The notes beneath the pieces are model-generated. The model searched no databases. It was not told the origin of the DNA and saw only the letters and a program-made list of their open reading frames with translations. From positions 1 to 11,854 of the forward strand of contig QHUV01000029.1 in assembly GCA_003222065.1 (NCBI GenBank): DNA of 11,854 bases, given 5' to 3'. This DNA is from Gemmatimonadota bacterium (GTDB lineage: Bacteria; Gemmatimonadota; Gemmatimonadetes; Gemmatimonadales; Gemmatimonadaceae). A program made the translations under genes and the position numbers. Shown piece by piece: positions 5,625 through 11,449 of the stretch (positions within the stretch are counted from its first letter, which is position 1; each line of letters opens with the position of its first letter).

Positions 5625-5830
5625 AACGAGGGGCGACGCCTTGGCGAAAGCGCAAACGGAACCGGCTCAGCAGCGGGCACGGTACACCAGCCGCATAAAG
5701 GACGGTCCATCCGAGTACTGCGTTTCGCGACTGGAGAATCTGTACTCCGCATCACCGCCAGTCCAGCCCTTCCTCTTCACACGCCCGGTCGCAACACCCG
5801 TGGCAAGTCGGACACAGTAGCTTTTGTCCA
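5625..5830. other. Divergent promoter region between ldt and HAD genes
   Basis: These 206 bp must carry the promoters of both the L,D-transpeptidase and the HAD gene. I see no tRNA-like fold, no repeat, and no clear -35/-10 pair. A Cys-rich minus-strand reading stretch near 5752-5820 is discussed separately. Confidence 0.4.
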
Positions 5831-6514
5831 ATGGCTACCCGCTCCGTACTCTCGGAGGACCGACGCTCACGACCAAAGGCCGTCCTGTTCGATCTCGACG
5901 GCACACTGATCGACTCTATCGGTCTCATTCTTGGATCGATGCGGTATGCGTTCGCGAAGTGCGAGCGTCCGACACCGACGGACACCGATTGGCTCGCCAG
6001 CGTCGGCATCCCCCTCCGCACGATGTTCCAACCCTATGCCGCGAACGTCATAGAGCTCGATGAATTCATCGCCGCGTATCGAGAGCACCAGCTGTCCCAC
6101 CACGATGAACTCGTAAGCTGCTACGACGATGTACGAGACACACTCGCCGAGCTGCGCGGACGGGGTCATCCACTGGCGGTTGTCACGAGCAAGACGGACG
6201 CACTCGCGCGGCGCGGACTCGAGCACACGGGAATCATTGGCTACTTCGACACGATTGTCGGATGCGACTCGTGCTCGAGACACAAACCACATCCAGAGCC
6301 CGTACTGACGGCGCTCGACCGTTTGGGATACGCGCCGGACGAAGCAGTCTTCGTCGGCGATTCGGTGCATGACGTCGAGGCCGGCAATGCAGCCGGCGTC
6401 TTGACGATAGCTGCCCTCTGGGGGCCGTTCTCGCGCGACCAGCTCGCGGTCGCTGGTCCCGGTCGATTTGTCGAGCGCGTCGGGGAACTATTGCAACTGC
6501 TTGCCGAGCGCTGA
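5831..6514 (+). CDS. HAD family hydrolase, phosphoglycolate phosphatase type
   Basis: The 227-aa protein has all four HAD motifs: FDLDGTLIDS (nucleophile D21, acid/base D23), VVTSK (S120, K121), the KPHPEPV lysine (K152), and VGDSVHDVEAG with D177 and D181 for Mg2+. The alpha-helical cap between residues 35 and 95 and the KPHPEP loop place it in subfamily I with phosphoglycolate phosphatase, pyrophosphatase PpaX and related phosphatases. The exact substrate cannot be read from sequence; dephosphorylation of 2-phosphoglycolate or another small phosphate ester in the cytoplasm is likely. ATG 5831 is the only start before motif I, though the ribosome site is poor. The length is normal. The gene stands alone: 92 nt separate it from the sigma factor gene downstream. 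Confidence 0.92.
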   Translation: MATRSVLSEDRRSRPKAVLFDLDGTLIDSIGLILGSMRYAFAKCERPTPTDTDWLASVGIPLRTMFQPYAANVIELDEFIAAYREHQLSHHDELVSCYDDVRDTLAELRGRGHPLAVVTSKTDALARRGLEHTGIIGYFDTIVGCDSCSRHKPHPEPVLTALDRLGYAPDEAVFVGDSVHDVEAGNAAGVLTIAALWGPFSRDQLAVAGPGRFVERVGELLQLLAER

Positions 6515-6547
6515 GTTGCGCTCAGCGGCAGAGTTTGGCTTTAGTTC

Positions 6548-6575
6548 AAACCTTTCCTCGCATCGTGGTATCTCA
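6548..6575 (+). promoter_or_regulatory. Possible ECF-type promoter before the sigma gene
   Basis: AAACC (6548-6552) followed after 18 nt by TCTCA (6571-6575) resembles the AAC-containing -35 and TCT-containing -10 of ECF sigma promoters. That would fit autoregulation. The match is short and was judged by eye. Confidence 0.25.
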
Positions 6576-6605
6576 TCCAGTGCCTGGGTGGAGACCCCAC
6601 GATCC

Positions 6606-7199
6606 ATGACGGCAGTGGCGATCATCGAAGCATCGACAACCCCGAAGAATGACGGCGATTCCGACGTAGCTCTTGCCGCTTCGGGGGACCGTCAAGCGTT
6701 CGAGCGCCTCTACCGTCAGCACGTCAATCGAGTGTTCTCGCTGTGCGCACGCATGGTTGCTGACCGATTGCGCGCCGAAGAATTGACACAGGATGTCTTC
6801 GTCCGGGCGTGGGAGAAGCTGCATCTGTTTCGTGGTGAAAGCTCGTTCGGGACGTGGCTGCACCGCATGACCGTGAACGTGGTGCTGAACGCGCGAAAGA
6901 GTGAAAGTCGCCGGCAGTCGCGCTTCGAGGATTCCGAAGAAGAAAACGGTGGGGTGGACGCAGTGGCGTCGAGCAGCACGTCGGGGACAGTCGGGATGCC
7001 GCTCCCGCCGGGCGATCTGCTTGACCTCGAACAAGCGATCGGCAAGCTGCCACCAGGCGCACGACGAGTGTTCGTACTTCACGATGTAGAAGGCTACAAG
7101 CACGAGGAGATTGCCGAGATGCTGGGCGTGACAACGGGTGCGACGAAAGCGCAGCTCCATCGCGCTCGGCTTCTCTTGCGGGAGGCGCTCAACCGATGA
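6606..7199 (+). CDS. ECF-type RNA polymerase sigma factor
   Basis: The 197-aa protein has the two sigma domains of the RpoE-like ECF group and nothing between them but a linker. Region 2 spans about residues 28-97 (RQAFERLYRQHVNRVFSLC, then RAEELTQDVFVRAWEKL for core binding and -10 melting, and FGTWLHRMTVN). Region 4 spans about 143-196 (LPPGARRVFVLHDVEGYKHE, then EIAEMLGVTTGATKAQLHRAR), the helix-turn-helix reading the -35 box. The linker (105-140) is long, acidic and Ser/Gly-rich. I start at ATG 6606 because upstream codons to 6468 overlap the HAD gene and give no homology. GGTGGAG lies about 8-14 nt upstream. The stop overlaps the next start (ATGA), the usual coupling to an anti-sigma factor. 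It probably drives its own operon. Confidence 0.95.
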   Translation: MTAVAIIEASTTPKNDGDSDVALAASGDRQAFERLYRQHVNRVFSLCARMVADRLRAEELTQDVFVRAWEKLHLFRGESSFGTWLHRMTVNVVLNARKSESRRQSRFEDSEEENGGVDAVASSSTSGTVGMPLPPGDLLDLEQAIGKLPPGARRVFVLHDVEGYKHEEIAEMLGVTTGATKAQLHRARLLLREALNR

Positions 7200-8011
7200 C
7201 AAACGACGTGCTTTGCGGCGAATTCGCGAAGCGGCTTACTGAACTGTTGGAACGTGATGTCGACGAACCGACGCGGGCGGCGCTCGAGTCGCACGCGCTC
7301 GCGTGCGCGGACTGCGGCTCGCTGTTGGCGGACGTGCGCAAACTGCGCATTGACGCCTCGAGCTTACCGGAGCTCGCGCCGGCGCGTGATCTGTGGGAGG
7401 GCATCGCTCAACGGATCGATGCGCCGGTGATCCCGTTGCGCGCCAGCGACGGTGAACGATCCAAGCGCGCGAGCGAATGGCGCCGCTGGTTGCCGCTGGT
7501 CGCTGCCGCGGTGCTGCTCATCGCCGTCACGTCGACCTCGACTTACTATTTGACGCTCCGCCACGCGGATTCGACAGCCATGCGCACGGCAACGACACGC
7601 CCCTCCACGCGCGATTCCGTTTCATCGTCGGGTCCCAGCCTCGAGGTGGCGGCCCCAGTGCAGAACCACGATACCGAGAGCGCGGTTGCCGCTTCTCGCG
7701 AACCGAAGCAGCTGTCCGACGCCTCGACTTCTCGACTCGTGGTGAACGCGAAGCCGAGCGCGGAGCAAGTCTACGCCGGTGAAATCGCGCGTCTCCGCAT
7801 TGTTCTGGCACGGCGCCGCGGGCAGCTGGATCCGGTCACGATCAGCGTGATCGAGCGGAACCTAAAGGTCATCGACGACGCGATCGCCCAGTGCAAGGTC
7901 GCGCTCGCGAAAGATCCCGCTAGTCGGTTCCTCATGGAGTCCCTCAACAACGCGCTCGAGAACAAGGTCGAGCTGCTGCGGACGGCGACGATGCTGCCGG
8001 CTCGTAGCTGA
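7196..8011 (+). CDS. Transmembrane anti-sigma factor with zinc-finger domain
   Basis: The 271-aa protein begins with a short anti-sigma domain carrying H33-x3-C37-x2-C40 plus C7, the zinc-binding ZAS/zf-HC2 pattern that wraps around ECF sigma factors. One transmembrane helix follows at about 98-119 (WLPLVAAAVLLIAVTSTSTYYL) after the basic EWRRW, so the N-terminus is cytoplasmic. Residues 125-185 are a Ser/Thr-rich periplasmic linker. The C-terminal ~80 residues (QVYAGEIARLRIVLARRRGQL, then SVIERNLKVIDDAIAQCKVA) form a predicted helical periplasmic domain, seen in anti-sigma factors of this kind and a candidate sensor. The ATGA overlap at 7196-7199 couples it to the sigma gene. Activation would be by proteolysis or conformational release on an envelope signal, which the sequence does not name. 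Confidence 0.9.
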   Translation: MTNDVLCGEFAKRLTELLERDVDEPTRAALESHALACADCGSLLADVRKLRIDASSLPELAPARDLWEGIAQRIDAPVIPLRASDGERSKRASEWRRWLPLVAAAVLLIAVTSTSTYYLTLRHADSTAMRTATTRPSTRDSVSSSGPSLEVAAPVQNHDTESAVAASREPKQLSDASTSRLVVNAKPSAEQVYAGEIARLRIVLARRRGQLDPVTISVIERNLKVIDDAIAQCKVALAKDPASRFLMESLNNALENKVELLRTATMLPARS

Positions 8012-8022
8012 TACTTTAGAAA

Positions 8023-8976
8023 ATGTTAAACACACAGACACGGCTTCCCCGGTCATCGACCTGGCTGTTCTCGGCCCTGCTGGTCGCGTTCGGCTCAACG
8101 TCGGCCGCGGCCCAGCATGGACGACGGGACTACGATCGAGACTATCGGTCGAGCGTCGACACCACGTTCAGCTTCGACCGACGCGGTCAGGTTTCGCTCA
8201 CATTAGGCGCGGGCGACATCGTCGTTACGGGATGGTCGCGCGACCAGATCCGGATTCACGCGACGAGCGACAACGGCGGCGTGCGTTTGGACGCGAGCAG
8301 CTCACGCGTCACCGTCCAGCTGTCGAACGGCGACGGTCGCAGTGGTGACTCGCGCTTCGAGGTGAGCGTGCCGACTGGCGTCCGTATCGTCGCGCGAGCA
8401 CAATCGGGCGACATCTCCATTTCGGGCACGCAGGGAGACGTCGACGCGCGCTCACAGAGCGGCGACATCAAAGTCGAGGACGTGGCGAACCGGCTCGACA
8501 TCGGTACGCTCTCCGGGGACATCGAGGCGCATACCGTGAGCGGCGACGTGCAAATCAAGTCGGTGAGCGGCGACATCCGCCTGAGCGATTTCAAGGGCGA
8601 CTTCGAGGGCGAGACGGTCAGCGGCAGCATCGAGCTGCACAACGCGATTGGCCGTTTCATCCGGTCTCACACGACGAGCGGCGATCTCACATACGAGGGC
8701 AGCATCGATCCCGAGGGGCGGTACGAGCTCAGCGCACATTCGGGGGACATCCATTTGACCATTCCGTCGAGTGCGAGCGCGCAGCTTTCCGTTTCCACGT
8801 GGAGTGGCACACTCGATAGCGACTTTCCGATCACTTTGCGGCCAGGTGAGCATGGCATCGGCACCGGGCAGGCAAAGCGATTCACGTTTGATATTGGCGG
8901 CGGCGCGGCTCGCATTTCCGCTGAAACCTTCTCGGGCGACATCACGATCAGCTCGAGAGGATCATCTCGCCGCTGA
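8023..8976 (+). CDS. Exported DUF4097 repeat protein, copy 1
   Basis: The 317-aa protein has a signal peptide (basic n-region, hydrophobic WLFSALLVAFGSTSAAA, likely cut after A30). It then shows the DUF4097 layout of strands ending in SGD turns: AQSGDISI, RSQSGDIKVEDV, GTLSGDIEA, HTVSGDVQI, KSVSGDIRLSDF, ETVSGSIELHN, HTTSGDLTYEG, SAHSGDIHLTI and ETFSGDITIS. This is a right-handed beta-solenoid by inference from repeat length (12-18 residues). There are no cysteines. DUF4097 occurs in LiaG of the Firmicutes Lia envelope-stress system and in many uncharacterised exported proteins; binding partners are unknown. It follows the anti-sigma gene by 11 nt, and ATG 8023 has only a weak ribosome site, so coupled translation is likely. 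It is the longest of the four copies. Confidence 0.9.
   Translation: MLNTQTRLPRSSTWLFSALLVAFGSTSAAAQHGRRDYDRDYRSSVDTTFSFDRRGQVSLTLGAGDIVVTGWSRDQIRIHATSDNGGVRLDASSSRVTVQLSNGDGRSGDSRFEVSVPTGVRIVARAQSGDISISGTQGDVDARSQSGDIKVEDVANRLDIGTLSGDIEAHTVSGDVQIKSVSGDIRLSDFKGDFEGETVSGSIELHNAIGRFIRSHTTSGDLTYEGSIDPEGRYELSAHSGDIHLTIPSSASAQLSVSTWSGTLDSDFPITLRPGEHGIGTGQAKRFTFDIGGGAARISAETFSGDITISSRGSSRR
8404..8952 (+). repeat. SGD beta-strand repeat array, copy 1
   Basis: Around nine units of roughly 15-18 codons end in an S-G-D/S turn (residues 128-310). At the DNA level the units share TCGGTGAGCGGCGACAT-like segments, for example 8560-8576. Confidence 0.7.
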
Positions 8977-8980
8977 GAAG

Positions 8981-9032
8981 CGCCGATTCTCGCAGCCGAC
9001 CTGCCACCTCACGCCGATTCCGCAGCCAACCT
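8981..9032 (+). repeat. Imperfect 22-bp direct repeat between copies 1 and 2
   Basis: 8981-9002 (CGCCGATTCTCGCAGCCGAC plus CT) recurs at 9012-9032 with one base deleted and one G-to-A change. The centre spacing of about 31 bp equals three helical turns. It lies wholly in the 70-nt gap between the first two DUF4097 genes and may be a regulator site or a slippage duplication. Confidence 0.6.
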
Positions 9033-9046
9033 AACGCTCAACACCC

Positions 9047-9835
9047 ATGCGCAACGTCTCCGCTCTTGCTGTAGCTCTGATGTGCGCTCCACAAATCGCG
9101 AGCGCGCAAAACCGCGATAGCGACTCTCACTTCGAGAGAAGGCTCGCCGCGGGCCAACGCGTCCACGCCCGCAACATCAATGGCGATATCGTGGTCACCC
9201 CCTCGTCCTCGGGCCGCGTCGAAATCGTCGGCGTCAGACGGGGCAGCAGTCGCTCGGCTGACCAGCTGAACGCTCAGGTGACGGAAACGTCGGATGGTCT
9301 CATGGTCTGCGTCGTCCGCGAGGATTCTGACGACGAATGCGACGGCAATGGCTATCACCATCGCGGTGAGGACGACGACTGGGGCCGGGCCAGCATGAAT
9401 CTGGAAATCAAGCTGCCGTCGAACATCGAGATCGACGCGAGCTCGGTGAGCGGAAACGTCGAAGTCGTCGGGGCGCAGGGTAAAGTTCGCGCCGGCTCGG
9501 TGAGCGGCGACATTCGACTGGAGCGGCTTCGTGCCGCTTCCGTGGAAGCGCGCTCGGTGAGCGGCGAGATCAGTGCGTCGATCGAATCGCTGACGGGCAG
9601 CGGCACGCTATCATTCAAGTCGGTGAGCGGTGGTGTGAAGCTGGATCTGCCGCGAGGCCTAGACGCCGATTTGTCGATGAGTAGTGTGAGCGGACAGCTC
9701 GACTCGGAGTTTCAAATGACACTCGGCGGACGAACGAGTCGCCGCCGTATCGAGGCCAGAATCGGGCGCGGCGGTCGGGACCTGGACGTGACGACGGTGA
9801 GTGGTGACGTGCGCCTGCGGGTGAACAAAGACTAG
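9047..9835 (+). CDS. Exported DUF4097 repeat protein, copy 2
   Basis: The 262-aa protein has a clear signal peptide (cut after A20 in ASA-QN). A short N-terminal strand pair follows (VHARNINGDIVVTPSSSGRV), then a loop with C88 and C98, which is probably a disulfide in the periplasm. From residue 131 the SVSG repeats run: SSVSGNVEV, GSVSGDIRL, RSVSGEISA, KSVSGGVKL, SSVSGQLDS and TTVSGDVRL. It shares the C-terminal G-R-G-G-R...T-V-S-G-D-V cap with copies 3 and 4. ATG 9047 lacks a Shine-Dalgarno site, which is common within this operon. Copy 3 starts 8 nt after its stop. Confidence 0.9.
   Translation: MRNVSALAVALMCAPQIASAQNRDSDSHFERRLAAGQRVHARNINGDIVVTPSSSGRVEIVGVRRGSSRSADQLNAQVTETSDGLMVCVVREDSDDECDGNGYHHRGEDDDWGRASMNLEIKLPSNIEIDASSVSGNVEVVGAQGKVRAGSVSGDIRLERLRAASVEARSVSGEISASIESLTGSGTLSFKSVSGGVKLDLPRGLDADLSMSSVSGQLDSEFQMTLGGRTSRRRIEARIGRGGRDLDVTTVSGDVRLRVNKD
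9437..9811 (+). repeat. SVSG repeat array, copy 2
   Basis: Six units carry SVSG or TVSG turns (residues 131-255), with irregular spacing of 18-35 residues between turns. Confidence 0.65.
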
Positions 9836-9843
9836 GAGTTAGG

Positions 9844-10632
9844 ATGAGACGCAGCGTACTCGTTCTTTTGGGTGTTTCATTGGGCGCCGCTCCCCTGGCG
9901 GCGCAGAAACAGACCGAGCAAAACGCTTTCACCTGGTCCGGACGTATCCCGTCTGGTCACTGGATTCGCGTGCGGAATCTCAGCGGCGAGATCGACGTGA
10001 CGGCGTCGAATAGCGACCGCGTCGAGGTGACGGCGACGAAGCAGTGGCGACGGAGCGACCCCCAGTCGGTGCGCTTCGAGGTTCGCAAGTTCGGCGCGAA
10101 CGATGAGGACGTTGTCATCTGCGCGATATGGAACGATCGCACCGATTGCGACGAGCGGGGTTACGAATCACACAACGTGCGCAATAACGACGTAAGCGTG
10201 CAGTTCCGCGTCATGGTGCCCCGCGGGGTGAAAGTCGGTGTCTCCAGCGTGAATGGCGCCGTCAGCATCGAAGGGGCAACGTCGGAAGTCGAGGCAGTGA
10301 CGGTGAACGGTGAGGTGGAAGCCACATCGTCGGGCGGGCCGGTGAATGCGTCGACCGTGAACGGCAGCGTGACGGCACGAATGGGTCGATTCGACAATGA
10401 CGAAGACCTGAACTTCTCCACCGTGAATGGAACGGTCATCGCCGAGTTCAATGGTGATCTCGACGCAGATGTGGAGCTCAGCACCGTGAACGGCCGATTT
10501 CAGACCGATTATCCGGTTACGATCAACGGGCGGCTCGATCCCCGGCATCTCCGAGCGCGCCTGGGTCGCGGCGGGAGACGGATCAGGCTCTCCACCGTCA
10601 ATGGCAACGTGGAGCTCCGGCGTCGCGGCTAA
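9844..10632 (+). CDS. Exported DUF4097 repeat protein, copy 3
   Basis: The 262-aa protein is the same length as copy 2. It has a signal peptide cut after A20 (LAA-QK), an N-terminal RNLSGEIDV...RVEVTATKQW domain, a cysteine pair C93-x8-C102 (VVICAIWNDRTDC), and a repeat array from residue 131. Here the turn is V-N-G, not S-G: SSVNGAVS, VTVNGEVE, STVNGSVT, STVNGTVI, STVNGRFQ and STVNGNVE. The C-terminal GRGGRRIRLSTVNGNVELRR cap matches copy 2. Its ribosome site AGGAG overlaps the end of copy 2's stop region (TAGGAGTTAGG before ATG 9844), which argues for coupling. Function is unknown; it is a probable periplasmic or surface beta-solenoid. Confidence 0.9.
   Translation: MRRSVLVLLGVSLGAAPLAAQKQTEQNAFTWSGRIPSGHWIRVRNLSGEIDVTASNSDRVEVTATKQWRRSDPQSVRFEVRKFGANDEDVVICAIWNDRTDCDERGYESHNVRNNDVSVQFRVMVPRGVKVGVSSVNGAVSIEGATSEVEAVTVNGEVEATSSGGPVNASTVNGSVTARMGRFDNDEDLNFSTVNGTVIAEFNGDLDADVELSTVNGRFQTDYPVTINGRLDPRHLRARLGRGGRRIRLSTVNGNVELRRRG
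10234..10617 (+). repeat. VNG repeat array, copy 3
   Basis: Six VNG turns (near residues 136, 154, 172, 194, 215 and 252) are each encoded by a variant of ACCGTGAAYGG. Confidence 0.65.
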
Positions 10633-10652
10633 ATGATCGCCGGGTAGGAATC

Positions 10653-10692
10653 CGAAGGGCGCGTGACGCCGTATGGCGGAACGCGCCCTTCG
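10653..10692 (+). terminator. 12-bp hairpin between DUF4097 copies 3 and 4
   Basis: CGAAGGGCGCGT (10653-10664) pairs perfectly with ACGCGCCCTTCG (10681-10692), and a second CGCC/GGCG stem around GTAT sits inside the loop. No T-run follows, so it may be a partial terminator or an RNA-stabilising structure that sets copy 4 apart from copies 1-3. Confidence 0.6.
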
Positions 10693-10731
10693 TGTGAGAT
10701 CTTCTCCGACGAACAATAAATCGAGGTCCTG

Positions 10732-11373
10732 ATGCGATGGCTCCTTCCGCTGCTTGCGCTGCTCTGCACGGCCACCGCGTGCGGGCGTCGCACCCATGAC
10801 GTCCCTGATGCCTTTCGCTGGGAGGAGGAGGTCGCTCCCGGCGCCACGATCCACCTTCGTACGCTCAGCGGGCGTATCGAAGTAACGCCTGCCGCAGGAC
10901 GTTCGGCGCGCGTCGCTGGTTCGACCCACTGGGTCGGGCGTCAGGACCCGGTTCATTTTGCGTGGACTCGCGAGGGCTCCGTCATCTACGTGTGCGCACT
11001 CTGGACCAAGCGCGGGGACTGCACCGAGGACAGCGACGGGTTTGCCGGTTCCGGTCATTCTTGGCTCGACATGTTCAGCTTGTTCAAGCGCCGGCCGACC
11101 AACGTCGTGGCATCGCTGCGGCTCGCACTGCCGGCGGGTGTGAAGGTCGACGCTCGAGCAACGAACGGGACGATCACTCGAAGGGTGCGGAGCGACTTTC
11201 CGATCCGCATTTATGGCGATGAAAGCCGACACAAACTGCACGGACAGATCGGGAAGTCATCGCGGGAAGTCCTGTTGCGGACCGTTAACGGCAACGTCTC
11301 TTTGCTGAAGCAGCCGACGATGCCTCCATCCGAGGCGGCGCCAGCGGCATCCGTTCCTCGCGCGAGGAGCTGA
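10732..11373 (+). CDS. DUF4097-like protein, copy 4: shortened probable lipoprotein
   Basis: The 213-aa protein begins MRWLLPLLALLCTATACGRR; the hydrophobic stretch ending in C17 fits a lipoprotein signal, although T-A-C is an imperfect lipobox. The N-terminal domain (HLRTLSGRIEVTP) and the cysteine pair C88-x8-C97 (VCALWTKRGDC) match copy 3. After GVKVDARATNG the chain jumps straight to RRVRSDFPIRIYGDESRHKL, which corresponds to copy 3's last array part (RFQTDYPVTINGRLDPRHL), so about 75-79 residues (five repeats) are missing while the VNGNV cap is intact. This is a clean in-frame loss, not a pseudogene. A Pro/Ala-rich 22-residue tail is extra. GAGGT stands 4 nt before ATG 10732. The palindrome TCCTCGCGCGAGGA lies in its last codons (11355-11368). 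Confidence 0.85.
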   Translation: MRWLLPLLALLCTATACGRRTHDVPDAFRWEEEVAPGATIHLRTLSGRIEVTPAAGRSARVAGSTHWVGRQDPVHFAWTREGSVIYVCALWTKRGDCTEDSDGFAGSGHSWLDMFSLFKRRPTNVVASLRLALPAGVKVDARATNGTITRRVRSDFPIRIYGDESRHKLHGQIGKSSREVLLRTVNGNVSLLKQPTMPPSEAAPAASVPRARS

Positions 11374-11394
11374 GCCGGACGAGCGGGTCTTCTG

Positions 11395-11419
11395 GCCCCG
11401 CACGGGGTATATATTTTCG
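11395..11419 (+). terminator. Probable terminator after copy 4
   Basis: CCCC-GCAC-GGGG (11396-11407) forms a short GC stem followed by TATATATTTTCG, 22 nt past the stop of copy 4. It is a weak but well-placed intrinsic terminator for the sigma/DUF4097 operon; the AT-rich run could also act as a -10 region for the next gene. Confidence 0.5.
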
Positions 11420-11449
11420 TTCGAATCTCCAACGGAGTCAGAGCTCGAA

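Noticed and set aside
5625..5830. tRNA or small RNA in the ldt-HAD gap
   Set aside because: No cloverleaf, acceptor stem or CCA-type end could be built; the GACTGG/CCAGTC pairing near 5731-5765 has no T- or D-arm.
10168..11241. Long 357-codon minus-strand frame
   Set aside because: It lies opposite two clear DUF4097 genes, crosses their intergenic hairpin, and its arginine/histidine-rich product has no domain logic; an antisense effect of GC-rich codons.
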